A stretch of DNA of 64,000 nt from Nematopogon swammerdamellus (GCA_946902875.1 OX336336.1:7410545-7474544); one strand, 5' to 3'. Shown: positions 1 through 11,132, counted from the stretch's first letter. The notes: generated from the letters alone by a model not told the origin. Numbers and translations: made by a program.

Positions 1-75
1 TAGCTCCTAAACGGATGAACCGATTTGGATGCGTTTTTTTTTTATTAGAAAGCTTTTTCCTGGTGTACCTGTAAA
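1..75 (+). repeat. Fragment of an unclassified interspersed repeat (AACGGATG family)
   Basis: The segment resembles 54610-54665 closely (AAACGGATGRACCGATTTGG core). That longer copy starts with AACCCCCGACGCAAAAAACG. Confidence 0.6.
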
Positions 76-89
76 AAAATTTATGTAAC

Positions 90-210
90 ATTCAAAGTTT
101 CAAATAGATCGCTCGACTTTGACAAACAGACAGACAGAGAGACGGACGGATGAACATCTGACCGATTTTATAACTGCACGCGTCGAGGCTACGGAACCCT
201 AAAATAGACA
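90..210 (-). repeat. Fragment of GACGGACAGACA/GGAACCCTAAAA repeat family
   Basis: A run of CAGACAGACAGAGAGACGGACGG is followed by TACGGAACCCTAAAATA, the signature seen in longer copies at 26905-27405 and 54090-54460. Confidence 0.55.
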
Positions 211-599
211 ATGTGGTCTCTGGAACCATCAATATATACATACGTACTATGTAGAGAGTGCACGCACTTGGACAGAGCGCCATGTTTCACCGAGTTTTTT
301 AGCCAGGCCAAAATAAAACCAAAATAAAAAGGGAGCACCCTTTTCGTCGTTTTTCATGAATACATTTTTGTATTCTTACTGTAAACAAGGTGATTTCAAT
401 AAATTATTTATATTGATAGGTACTTCAAATAAAATAGATGGCCTGGGATTGTGTCCCACTATTTAAATATTTTGTAAATTAATTACAATCAAATTAGAAC
501 AAAACATTCTACTTTCGAATCAGCCTGTCAATCCATCACATATCTATGTACGTGGCGTACCAGCGTACATGTATGTAGACAGGTTACGTTTGCGACGAC
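211..599. other. Unassigned AT-rich sequence
   Basis: No gene, long ORF or recognisable repeat seen. Confidence 0.5.
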
Positions 600-955
600 T
601 AAATAGAAAGTTAAAGTACAAAAATAACCACCGACTCCGTAAAGAGAAAAAAATAATTTCCGTTCATTTACTTAAAGGCGTCGGGGACCGCTAAGTAAAT
701 AACCGCGCAGCTCTTAGTTTTTATATTTTATTTACTAGCCCAGCCATCCTGGTTTTTATGTTAGCCATCATTTCAAGCTTTTTAAGAGACATAATTTTTT
801 AGGCAGTGACCATTTATTAATAAATTACCTATTTGTCCGATACCCGTATAAATTATAATAAAATATTTTTACGGTACCCGTATGAATATTTGCAGCCATT
901 TTTTTATGCTTACCTACTTGATTACAAACATAGCTAAGAACCGTCCCGGTATAAT
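600..955 (-). repeat. Second fragment of the AACCCCCGACGC repeat family
   Basis: Contains CCGACTCCGTAAAGAG, AATAATTTCCGTT, TACTTAAAGG and, near 920-955, ATTACAAACATAGCTAAGAACC. All of these recur at 54680-54950. The Harbinger element inserted about 20 bp beyond it. Confidence 0.55.
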
Positions 956-975
956 TGTATCGCTCTAAAGACTTA

Positions 976-991
976 CTGCCTTATTCAGAGT
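976..991 (+). repeat. Left terminal inverted repeat of the Harbinger element
   Basis: Sixteen bases, CTGCCTTATTCAGAGT, directly after the TTA target duplication at 973-975. A related inner copy CTATTCAGAG lies at 1051-1060 and has a mirror copy near the right end, so these may be binding sites for the element's own proteins (inference). Confidence 0.85.
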
Positions 992-1290
992 TCCCAGGTT
1001 AAAGTTAACATACAGTTATATCGGGTATTTAGACCCTGCTAACAAAAAAGCTATTCAGAGAGCAGTTTTATCTTTAGTTCCGGTATTCGCCGCGAATTAG
1101 CCCCATTCATTGTATAAACCAGGTAGAGGCAGGTTTAATCCCGATCTAGCGTACCGACCGACCGACCGACCGAGCGGCGGCCATGTTCGTTTGACAGCTG
1201 GCTGTGTGGTGTGGTGATTTTTCGAAGTGGTGTGATTATTTGTGAATTGTTTCGTATTATAAAGTGCTGTCGTATCGTTCGTATCGTAAA

Positions 1291-4200
1291 ATGGAAGAAT
1301 TCTCAGAAATTCACGAGTACGAGGAATTGTATGAATTCAAAATTGAGCAGCCTCGAATATATCGGGAGCGGATCGATCCGTTTAGTGAATTCACCGATCG
1401 CGAGTTTCGAAGGCGTTACCGGTTCACAAAAACTGAGCTAAAGCAAATAATACAACTATTTAAAGACGATCTGCCAAGTAGCTCATCAGACCGTGGAAAG
1501 CCCATCACTGCGGAACTGAAGATTTTGGCATGCCTAAGTGGTTTTGCCCGTAAGCGAGTAAGTACAACATACAATACTTTATTATTTCTCTATGACAATC
1601 ATAGGCGCCGACTCCGTGGGTGCTCGGGGGCTCCAGCACCCACGAGCGGTGAGTGGTTCCGACAGATATAAAAACTGATCAGTAATCGGATTTGAGCTAC
1701 GTTAAAAGTGCCCGATTTCCTTCCTAAAAGCCGTTCAGCGGCCGCATTTACACATTCGCACGAGTGGCGGCGCGGAGAACAGCGAATGTTATAGTATTCC
1801 TATATAATTCTATACAATTCAATAGAATATAGGAGCACTAGCACTACAGAATGTGTAAATGCGGCGTCAAATACAAAACATTGTGCGAATATTTTGCGAA
1901 TCCATGCTGCCGGGTGCCGGAAGAATAGAGAAAAATTGGAGAAGCGTATATCCAGCAGTGGACGGCTGATGATGCCGCACGCTGATGATGATAATTGTTC
2001 AATCTAGGATTTTATACTTATCTTCTTTTCTTTTCTTCTATATAATTTCCAAACAAGTAGCTTAAAGTAAAAAAAAAATTGCATGAGCACCCACGAGTAT
2101 ACCAAGACCAAGGCTACCTATGTATTGACGTACTTACTAGATAATAGAGCGTTTACTGAACTCTGTTGAAATTGTTTTTAGGTGCAAGAAGATACTGGTG
2201 ATCTCCACGGATTCAGCCAGGCCACTATGAGCCGCATCAATAAAGAGGTGTCAGAAGTCATAGCAAGACGGATGCCAGAGTTGATAAAATTCCCATCGAC
2301 GGTTGAAGATCAACTGGAAACGATGAAATCATTTCATGCACTGGCTGCGATGCCTCAAATAATCGGGGCTATAGACTGCACACATATAAAAATCAAGAAA
2401 ACCGGGGGTGAACACGCTCAGATGTATATAAACCGAAAAGGCTTCTACTCGTTGAATGTGCAGGTACGTTCTAGCAATAGGTATTTTTTTACTTCCATAG
2501 GCCGTGTACTTCCATGTACCGTGTGGGGCCGGTACTTTAAAAGAATAGCCCCACTGCATCTCTCCCCGTGTATGTCGTAAAAGGCGACTAAGGGATATGA
2601 CTCCCTTATGTTACTAGGTGGTAGGGTTTAACCCGCCCGGGTTGGTACCACCGCACTGAATGATAGGTCGGTCGAAACGGCTATGTAAATAGTTGTCCAG
2701 TTCAGTGTAGCCGGCACGACCGAAGGGAAGCAAGCACTGACGTGGTACCAGTTACTACAAAATACAAAAAAACAGAAATACAAAAAAAAAAATAGTCACT
2801 CCCAATTTTTATTATGTTCTGATAACCATTTAAAATGCTAAAATTATCCTTGGATCCCCAGGTAATATGTGACGCTGACTGCAAAATAAGAAACATTGTG
2901 GCAAGATGGCGGGGGAGCGTTCACGACTCAAGGATATTTAACGAGAGCGCCATACGTGACAAGTTTGAGGAGGGCCAGTTCGTTGGGAAACTACTGGGTG
3001 ACAGCGGTTATGCGTGCACCAAATACATGCTGACACCACTTCTGCAACCTCGCACTAGACCGGAGCACAAATACAACAAGGCACAAGTAGCCACAAGAAA
3101 CGTGGTTGAAAGGTGCTTCGGGCAGTGGAAGCAAAGATTCCGAGGTTTGCTCCATGGGCTGCACACATCACTGGACACAGTAAAAACCTCAATCGTCGCC
3201 ATGGCTGTACTGCATAACATTGCAATCGACATGAGAGCTAAAGGTTAGTGTTATAAATTTACAAATAACTAGTAGCGCTCCCACCTCTGTTCGATTGAAA
3301 ATCAAATTTATAAATTACTAGCTTTTGCCCGCGGCTTCGCTCGTATAGCCTATGTCCATCCTGAAGGTTCATTCTAAATATTGATAAAAAAAAAATTAAA
3401 ATCAGATGAGTACCTATTTTCGGATATTACCTCCTATATCCAAACTTACAAACTGTACATACATACATACCACGCTGCATTCCAACAAACGGGGTAAGCA
3501 AAGTAATCGGTGTTGTGCTGCAAGTACTCTTTTGATTTACAGCACAATACCGACCACCACATTTAGCAATGTATTAAGCTGCGTATCCACTAGAGGCAGA
3601 CTCGGGGCGAGGCAGCCGCTCGACCCGAGGCCGCACAAGTGGAGACTGGAGACGCTGCCTCAACCTGAGGCCCGCCGCGCCATTAGGCAAATTCGTCGCT
3701 TCGGGCCGAGCCATATTTTGTCGTGTCATGTCGTTTCTTACTGCGCTCAAAGGAGCCTCAGTCCGAGGCGTGCACTTGGTGGAGACGGGCCGGGTCGCCT
3801 CAGGTCGGAATGGACAACGATACTGCAGTTAAATTAATAAAATTATACGAGAGTCATCGTGTTCTTTGGGATACGTTAAATAAAAAATACTATTTTTATT
3901 AAATCATTTTTATTAAAATTACTATTAAAGCAGCAGCTACTCTACGCGCGTCTGGTGTCATCGCGTTCTTGCTTTAAACTGGCTCCGGATCAAGCTGAGG
4001 CGACACACCTCAGCTTGTGCCTCGAGCCTTGGCTCAGGCCGAGCAGCCTCAAGTCGAGGCTGCTCGGCCTGAGGCTGCTCTAATGGAAACGCAGCTTTTG
4101 GACAAAATAACTATCAAGCTGCTGCTTCAATATCAAGTAAGGCACGAAGACCCACATGCTGCATGACTCGGTGGAAGGACCGTGTCAAGGTGAGAGATGG

Positions 4201-4448
4201 CTATCCCGTCGCCCTTTAGCACCGCACCTTGTCCTTATCCCTTAGGCGCCTTTTAGGACATGCACGGGGAGAGATGCAGTAAGATTAGTGTAGATGAGAA
4301 TTACTTAAAATGCAGAATTTCAATTTCAGATGAATGGTCGAGTGAAGAAGAAAATTCAGATTCGGACTCGGACGAGGTTGAATCAGTTCGAAATACAGCT
4401 GCAGGAAATTACACCAGAAATGAATATATCAATCAATACTTTGCATAA
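1291..4448 (+). CDS. Harbinger transposase (HARBI1-like), four exons, 349 aa, intact
   Basis: Nuclease that would excise and reinsert the element, acting in the nucleus. Exons are 1291-1557, 2182-2463, 2862-3243 and 4330-4448. Donors are GTAAGT, GTACGT and GTTAGT, and every acceptor ends in AG. Exon junctions are phase 0, 0 and 1. The N-terminal part contains a helix-turn-helix-like stretch across the first junction (GDLHGFSQATMSRI). The DDE_Tnp_4-type nuclease follows: D154 in AIDCTHI, D230 in LLGDSGY and E266 in NVVERCFG. The last exon gives an acidic tail (SSEEENSDSDSDEVES) and ends NEYINQYFA, as is usual in the family. The start ATG has A at -3. Simple reading through exon 3 would stop at 3246-3248, but the family-like C-terminus supports the fourth exon. 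Length equals that of typical HARBI1 proteins. Intron 3 is swollen by nested repeats. Confidence 0.9.
1741..1865. mobile_element. Small MITE in transposase intron 1
   Basis: A 125-bp segment bounded by a perfect 17-bp inverted repeat, GCCGCATTTACACATTC at 1741-1757 and its reverse complement at 1849-1865. No coding capacity. Target duplication not clear. Confidence 0.65.
1885..1995 (+). mobile_element. LINE 3' end fragment (EAYVQQWT type)
   Basis: One frame reads KIGEAYIQQWTADD, the C-terminus of endonuclease/reverse-transcriptase proteins of non-LTR elements, followed by GATGATGATG. Related copies occur at 23800, 39300 and 50280. Confidence 0.65.
2514..2755 (+). mobile_element. SINE with swapped head, in transposase intron 2
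   Basis: Starts GTGGGGCCGGTACTTTAAAA, which is the end of the repeat family seen whole at 21656-21990. It then changes into the body shared with the 5S/tRNA-headed SINE (ACTAGGTGGTAGGGTTTAAC ... GGTCGAAACGGCTATGTAAA). The 3' end is truncated. Confidence 0.7.
3318..3470. repeat. GCCCGCGGCTTCGCTCG repeat fragment
   Basis: The segment GCTTTTGCCCGCGGCTTCGC followed by AATATTGATAAAA, GATGAGTA and ACTTACAAACT matches the copy at 58066-58240. Probably a non-LTR tail. Confidence 0.6.
3471..4275 (-). mobile_element. CCGACAAT/GGGGTAAGCA-family repeat, split by a MITE
   Basis: The two halves, 3471-3577 and 4096-4275, together match the continuous copies at 22660-22985 and 49605-49935. They carry the TCGGTGTTGTGCTG stem, CCGACCACCAC, GGCACGAAGACCCAC and TTAGGACATGCACGGGGAGA blocks. 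Confidence 0.75.
3578..4095. mobile_element. MITE with GCTGCGT..TCCA termini nested in a repeat
   Basis: The ends GCTGCGTATCCACTAGAG (3578) and the reverse complement of CTCTAATGGAAACGCAGC (to 4095) match at 16 of 18 bases. The subterminal regions are rich in GCCTCAGG/GAGGC motifs that can pair with one another. It interrupts the repeat of 3471-4275. No transposase; the target duplication is unclear. Confidence 0.7.
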
Positions 4449-4499
4449 TATAGTTATACATATGCAAGTTTGTGACAGAGGTGGCATATTATATACAAG

Positions 4500-5333
4500 T
4501 GTGGTGATAGCGACACCTATCCCACAGCTGAATAATAAAGATGGATAATAAATAACCTACATCGCTTCGCGACAAAGACACAGAAAGATTCACTAGCACA
4601 CCAACAGGTGGCGAATAACGGGTAATTAAGAATTCCATACGCCACTTAACACATTGTTGAAATATCAAATACGCCTCGCATAAATACAGATCGCTTGGCA
4701 AAGAACAACTGGGCACTAGCCCATGCAACATCAGCTGCAGCTACACGTGGAGTCAGAGGACACGACACCGCTTCACCTTTTACCTCACAGCTCTACATTG
4801 GTGACCCCTACAAAGAACATCGCAACCTTCAACAAGCTGACATCGCAACATTACCTACTGGCTTCCCACAAGCGGGTCTCCAAGCAACAGTCGGTCAACG
4901 CCCCGCCGCCGCGCGCCTCCACAGAGGACTGCGTCAGCAGTACGCGACACCAACTGACCACGCCGACCAAGCTGCGTCATCGGAGCATACTGACTGATCG
5001 GCTCTCAATCGTCACGGACTACGTCACGACTGAGGGGGGGAATACTGTGGTGATAGCGACACTTATCCCACAACTGAATAATAAAGATCGATAATAAATA
5101 ACCTACATCGCTTCGCGACGAAGACACAGAAAGATTCATTAGCACACCAACAGGTGGCGAATAAAGGGTTATTAAGAATTCCATACGCCACTTAACACAT
5201 TGTTGAAATATCAAATACGCCTCGCATAATTATAGATCGCTTGGCAAGAACGGGGCACTAGCCCATACGACATCAGCTGCAGCTACACGTGGAGCCAGAG
5301 GACACAACACCGCTTCACCTTTTACCTTCTACA
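4500..5333 (+). mobile_element. Miniature LTR retrotransposon (TRIM-like)
   Basis: Two direct repeats, 4500-4797 and 5046-5333, both start TGTGGTGATAGCGACAC and end TACA. A likely primer-binding site TTGGTGACCCC follows the first directly (4798-4808), and a polypurine tract GAGGGGGGGAA (5032-5042) precedes the second. The 4-bp CAAG at 4496-4499 and 5334-5337 is the target duplication. The internal part is only 248 bp and codes for no gag or pol, so it would need another element's enzymes. The flanking sequence CAAGTTTGTGACAGAGG also occurs at 4465-4481, so the insertion hit a local tandem repeat. Confidence 0.8.
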
Positions 5334-5337
5334 CAAG

Positions 5338-6172
5338 TTTGTGACAGAGGCAGTGGTGTTATGTAAAACGAAATGCAAACATATCGTAGAATTTTCGTGT
5401 TGCCACTACTGGAGTAATGCATCGCTTTAAGGTCTTTGCTTACGGTGACGCTTGGTCTGGGTCGCCTCTTTCCATAAAACATGGTTGAAGGAGGCGATGG
5501 CTGGCCCTGGCGTGATGCTCGTGAACGGGTGCTGTTTGTGGAGACTGGCCTGCTCCAATTGGTTAAATTGTATATTTTATATTTATATTCTTTATATTAT
5601 ATATTATATTCTTTCGTTTTCATCTGACATCCCTTGCGCCTTAGGTACCTTCCTCCGGCAGGAGGGGCTTTCGCTTAGTTCAATCAGTCGCAAATTAGCG
5701 AGCCCAGGGAGTGTATGAGTGAGACTTGCGGTGAGTCCGCGCGCGTGCGTGGGTGTTATGGACTGCGGAGTGTGAGTGAGTATGTGTGCGTGTATGTAAA
5801 AAACAGACCCACTATATATCGGTGCCATAATGGTAACTGCCTTAACATTTGTTTGCCTTGAGCATGTAGATACGATAAATGAAAAAAAAAAATCGCCTTG
5901 TTTGTAAACAAAACAAAAATTATCAATGTAGATGTGTAATGTAGATATTCTTGAAAAAAAAGCCCTGCGGAGTTTCTTGCCGGCTATTGTTTGTGGGTGT
6001 AATTGAACCAGATTGAATTATACAATTACAAGATATACAATATTTCAAGAATATGATATTTATTTTTTAAGGTTACATTTAGACATACACGGTAGTTACT
6101 TTATAACATAAGTAAATAAGCATTATTGATATCTAGCATACAAATGACATAACTAATACAAATAAAAACTAT
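5338..6172. other. Spacer between the convergent Harbinger genes
   Basis: Mixed low-complexity AT DNA. There is a fragment at about 5960-6015 (GGAGTTTCTTGCCGGCT) that recurs inverted near 58300. No coding region supported. Confidence 0.5.
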
Positions 6173-8794
6173 TTAATTAATAATCTTGCGAAGCTCTTCT
6201 TCTACTTTTTGTTTGGTTAGTTGAAGAATCTCAATTTCAATTTTTCTTTTTTGTAGCTCCAATTCATGTAGCTCTTTCCTTTGTTTTGCCTTGTCATCAT
6301 ATTCTTCTTCCTTCTTCTTGATGAGCAGCTTGTGATACTCTGCCTCGTTGAACTTGCGTTTTCTCTGTAAACAAAAACTATAGTTATACTTGGCATTTGC
6401 AATTGTTATAATCGATGCGTCGCGGGCAGGCAATGGATCTGTGCTGTCGAGTACAGGAAAAATTTACATACGGCAGTTTCTAAGTAATGCTAATGTTCCC
6501 TGCCTTGCTAATGTGTGCGTGCTGAAACACCATTACATATTTCATAGTTGCACTGAGCGTATACTTCTGCGAGTAGACGTGCGGTCTAGCTTGGGTGTCT
6601 CTTACAGCTGTGGAATGGCACAGGCGAATGTTTTTTTATTGAAAACGCGACATATGACGCCGAGCCACCCATAAGGTGTCTAATGACGCCCATGGACCTT
6701 AGGTCGTATGCAGGGTTTGCGAATAATATGCCGGCCTGACAGGCGCCCATTGGTCTTGTTTGATGAAAGCCAAAAATTATGAATATGTGTAATAAAAATT
6801 TTTAATTAGTTTTTTTTGATTCATGAAAGCGAAGAGTGTTGAATTTTTTTTAAATAAAGGTTCTAATAAAAGCATCTGTTTGTTTATATTCTGTACTTAA
6901 AAACCTATGTTCCAGCTCATAAAATATCTTGAATATTGAATAACTGAAAGAAGTTAACTATTTTGATAAAAAGATCCATCATATAAAACTAATTTTGTCA
7001 AAAGGATCCAATGGATGAAAACGAGAAAAACCCCTATTTCCTAAAGTTTATTTTTGTAATGAAATAAATAGTAAAAAAGTATAACATCTAAGCTATTCTT
7101 AGAACGTCCGTTCTTGTTAGAATAATATACTGTAATTTAGTGGTGACAGTTTTAGCAAAGCGCTCTTTTTCTCGAAACCAACATTGTGTGGGTTGGCTCT
7201 CTTTTGCTTATTTAAGTTCAAATGTAAATACAATATACGGGTATTATGTACAAACCTGAACTCTGGTCCGTGGCGCAGGCACGTCATGAGGTGGCGAGTC
7301 ATTTTCCACTGCTTCAATTTCATTTCTTTGGTTGAAATTTATCTCGCGAGTCGGAAGAGCAGGAGTTCGCTGTAAAAGTAAAATTTGCCATAAAATTATC
7401 AGACACTTTTTTTAGGTAATTAAACTGACATTGCGATGCACTGGCGAGACAATGAATGTAAATAATCTAATTAAAGTGCAGTTTCTACAGGCAACCGGCG
7501 ATGTTTTTTTTAATGGAAACTGTCACGGTTTGATACATTACATACAACATCCGGGATGTCAGCCCATAACACCGGGTTAACTAAGTGCCATGTCAGAGCT
7601 TCCCTTCATTTTCATGTCGGCTACATTGAACTGGACGGAAAACACGAACTATTTACATAGCCGTTTCATTCAGTGCGGTGGTACCAAACCGGGCGGGTTA
7701 AACCCTACCACCTAGTAAGGTAAGAATGGAAGGGACCTACAGTTTTACGTGGAATCTGTACCACAGTCAGCCTCCAAAGGTCGAGCTGCCACCCATCCAT
7801 CCACTGACCGCTCCCAGGTGGGCTTACTATCCGACCAACAGTCGACCGACCACCGAGGCCACTGAGCTATATCCTTATAACTCGAGAACTACTTCATCAT
7901 GAAGTCCGAGAACGAGTTCAAACAACAACAACAACAACTACTTCATCATTTTACATATGGTTTTCACTGTTATATTCTGTCACTTCTCAAGATGTAAATA
8001 TGTACGTACGCAATTGTATGTGTATGTACGCAATTGCCCGTCAGTACGGTGGAGGCGGAGAGCGGAGGGTGAGCGCTGCATTCTTTCGAAGTGAACGGTT
8101 GAGAAAACCGGGCTATATGTAGGTACACACCTGAACTCTGGTCCGTGGTGCAGGCACGTCACGAGGTGACGAGTCATTTTCCACTGCTTCAATTTCATTT
8201 CTTTGGTTGAAATTGATCTCGCGAGTCGGAAGAGCAAGAGTTCGCTGTAAAAGTAAAATTTGCCATAAAATTATCAGACACTTTTTTTAGGTAATTGAAC
8301 TGACATTGCGATGCACTGGCGAGACAATGAATGTAAATAATCTAATTAAAGTGCAGTTTCTACAGGCAACCGGCGATGTTTTTTTTAATGGAAACTGTCA
8401 CGGTTTGTTACATTACATACAACATCCGGGATGTCAGCCCATAACACCGGGTTAACTAAGTGCCATGTCAGAGCTCCCCTTCATTTTCATGTCGGCTACA
8501 TTGAACTGGACGGAAAACACGAACTATTTACATAGCCGTTTCATTCAGTGCGGTGGTACCAAACCGGGCGGGTTAAACCCTACCACCTAGTAAGGTAAGA
8601 AGGGAAGGGACCTACAGTTTTACGTGGAATCTGTACCAAAGTCAGCCTCCAAAGGTCGAGCTGCCACCCATCCATCCACTGACCGCTCCCGGGTGGGCTT
8701 ACTATCCGACCAACAGTCGACCGACCACCGAGGCCACTGAGCTATATCCTTATAACTCGAGAACTACTTCATCATGAAGTCCGAGAACGAGTTC

Positions 8795-8833
<39 letters not shown>

Positions 8834-11132
8834 CTACTTCATCATTTTACATATGGTTTTCACTGTTATATTCTGTCACTTCTCAAGATGTAAATATGTA
8901 CGTACGCAATTGTATGTGTATGTACGCAAATGTATGTACGCAATCGCCCGTCAGTACGGTGGAGGCGGAGAGCGGAGGGTGAGCGCTGCATTCTTTCGAA
9001 GTGAACGGTTGAAAAAACCGCGCTATATGTAGGTACACACCTGAACTCTGGTCCGTGGTGCAGGCACGTCACGAGGTGACGAGTCATTTTCCACTGCTTC
9101 AATTTCATTTCTTTGGTTGAAATTGATCTCGCGAGTCGGAAGAGCAAGAGTTCGCTGTAAAAGTAAAATTTGCCATAAAATTATCAGACACTTTTTTAAT
9201 GGAAACTGTCACGGTTTGTTACATTACATACAACATCTGGGATGTCAGCCCATAACACCGGGTTAACTAAGTGCCATGTCAGAGCTTCCCTTCATTTTCA
9301 TGTCGGCTACATTGAACTGGACGGAAAACACGAACTATTTACATAGCCGTTTCATTCAGTGCGGTGGTACCAAACCGGAATCTGTACCACGGTCAGCCTC
9401 CAAAGGTCAAGCTGTCACCCATTCATCCACTGACCGCTCCCAGGTGTGCTTATTATCCAACCAACAGTCGACCGACCACCGAGCCCACTGAGCTACCGAG
9501 GCTGACAGCAATGATTCTAATTTCCGTAGTAGATGCTGATTTTCATTATACTGATTAAAAATACCTGGATTCTTTGCCTCGGAGCTTCAGCTACCTCCAT
9601 TAAGGGAATTATTGGAGAATGGTATCCACCCTGTAACAATTTTTTTTATACAAACTATAAAAAGAGTAAGTAAAAAACCGCAGACAAAAAATGGGAATAT
9701 TCTGTGAGTGATGATAAGATAACAATATCCCTCTCCTACATGATATAAAATGGAACGCCCACCATCCTCGGTAGCCAGTTAGTACTCTCTGGCCGCTCAT
9801 ATCTCAAGAAACTCTGATACAATTTCAATGCAGTTTATTTTTATGTACACCTGAATTATTTCTATCGAATATAAGCTACTTATTAGTATTACGCTAAATA
9901 AGGTAGGGTGCGAGTAGAAGTCGGGGAAATCCTGATTTGTGGATTTTTAATGCTGGCGGAGTCGCAGGCATAAGTAGTAAAATCATGATATGTATACCTA
10001 CCGTTTGTATGACATCAAACTCTTGCACAATGACCGATGGCTCCATGGGTCGGCGAAGCGATGGCGACGGTTGTGATTCAACATATGTAGTGCAGGTGTC
10101 TGAGTGTCTCTCTCGAATCGGCGCCGCGTCCATACCCTCAATGTCCATACCGGTAAACTGCAGCTGAGACTGCGATGGGTGAAAATCTCGCAGCAGAGAT
10201 GGGGATTGCTGTGTCTCTGTGTCCATGTCAAATTGCTGAAAAAAAATATTCAATTTTATTTTAACATTCAAATTTTTTTTACGATTTTGCTGGAAAAGCG
10301 AACCTAACGGAAAGCAAAGTTGACAGTATTTTGGTTGATAAGGGATAATATATTTCTGATATCTACGAGCTTTGCTGATTGTTAGTGTAGTCGTAACTGG
10401 AGCGGGTCCTCTCTCCACATGTAACCGGGCTGCGCCTCCACTTTACCTTTCTAGTGACGCACGCACCACCACAACATATTTTGTCAATTTTTTAATTTTC
10501 AATTGCAACATAAGTACGAACATGATCAAACGGGATGAAAAGAAAAACTTACATCTTCATAACCATCGTCATCGTAGGGATTTTTGTCGCGGAAAAAATA
10601 ATGTGGGACTAGTTCTTTCACGGCCCAGTCCAGATCAGTAACTTTAACTTTATTTTGGCCTCCGCCAGTGGCTCTCCGCGACTTCTCGAAGGCAGCTACA
10701 TTTCTTTTGGCCTGTGCCTTCATCCTCTTCCACTGATCGATCATTTTGTTTGCAGGTCGATTTTTTCCAGTTATCATGTGAAATCTAAAACAAAAATATG
10801 AAGAATGTGATGAATATTTTCGATATTTATTAGTAGTTGGTTAGGTTGTAAGAAATATAAAGGTAGGTAACCAAAAATAACAGTATAGGCAAAGAAAACA
10901 AACAGTAAAGGTTCGAAAAAGAAAATATAGAATAAAGTTTCACATACTTTTCAGCTATTTCCTTCCATGCGAGATGCTTCCTTTTATTCGTATTGGTTTC
11001 GGTGCTCTTGTCTTCTATGATGAGGATCTCGATCTTCACGAGAGATAAAAGGGTTTTCTTTTCCTCGTCACTCCAATTCTCTTCCCTGTTCCTTTTAAGA
11101 CACGACTTCGGGTTCGGTTGTGGCAGCGGCAT
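6173..11132 (-). CDS. Myb/SANT-like DNA-binding partner protein of the Harbinger element, seven exons, 394 aa
   Basis: Minus-strand exons in order: 11132-10948, 10784-10553, 10235-10002, 9154-9041, 8244-8131, 7369-7256 and 6364-6173 (stop at 6173-6175). The N-terminus is a Myb/SANT trihelix-type domain: NWSDEEKKTLLSLV, then HLAWKEIAEKF across the first junction (phase 2), then NKMIDQWKRMKAQAKR. Later junctions are phase 0. The middle exon is rich in Ser, Pro and Gln. Three consecutive 38-residue exons are copies of each other. The last exon encodes a charged coiled coil (QRKELHELELQKRKIEIEILQL). In Harbinger elements the Myb-like protein binds the element ends and carries the transposase to the nucleus; that role is assigned here by family. 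The ATG at 11132 has G at -3. An in-frame upstream ATG at 11234 would add a hydrophobic leader and looks unlikely. Confidence 0.85.
6626..6765 (-). mobile_element. LINE 3' end fragment (GRHGIRNP type)
   Basis: Contains GCCGAGCCACCCATAAGGTG, GACGCCCATGGAC and GCCGGCCTGACAGG, which match 30200-30600 and, inverted, 55578-55860. Confidence 0.65.
7511..7869 (-). mobile_element. SINE (5S/tRNA-headed family), first tandem copy
   Basis: Reads AATGGAAACTGTCACGG, CAGCCCATAACACCGGGTTA, ACTTAAC and so on to ACCGAGGCCACTGAGCTA, the minus-strand form of the family. The head end is truncated. It was duplicated together with the neighbouring exon. Confidence 0.75.
8387..8743 (-). mobile_element. SINE (5S/tRNA-headed family), second tandem copy
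   Basis: Near-identical to 7511-7869, with the same head truncation, as expected if both arose from one duplicated unit. Confidence 0.75.
8795..8833 (+). repeat. (CAA)n microsatellite
   Basis: About twelve CAA units. The matching position in the other tandem unit (near 7921-7938) has about half as many. Confidence 0.8.
9192..9508 (-). mobile_element. SINE (5S/tRNA-headed family), third copy with intact head
   Basis: The same SINE, but the head is complete (ends CTGAGCTACCGAGGCTGAC), the central GGCGGGTTAAACCC part is missing, and the adjoining intron lacks about 100 bp present in the other two units. Confidence 0.75.

Larger units (their letters stand above)
7256..9154 (-). repeat. Tandem triplication of a 114-nt coding exon with its intron
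   Basis: Three copies of the same exon (7256-7369, 8131-8244, 9041-9154) at spacings of 875 and 910 bp. Each is 114 nt, phase 0, with AG acceptor and GT donor, so all three can be spliced in without breaking the frame. The encoded unit starts RTPALPTREINFNQRNEIEA in the 7256 copy. The 8131 and 9041 copies are nearly identical and read RTLALP and SSPRD where the 7256 copy reads RTPALP and SPPHD. Each unit carries a minus-strand SINE. Confidence 0.85.

Noticed and set aside
1291..4448. Domesticated host HARBI1 gene
   Set aside because: It lies inside TIRs with TTA duplications next to the Myb-like partner, which fits a mobile element rather than a host gene.
4695..5094. Two overlapping frames of 100-123 codons between the LTRs
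   Set aside because: They cross the LTR border and the primer-binding region and show no gag motif; more likely chance frames.
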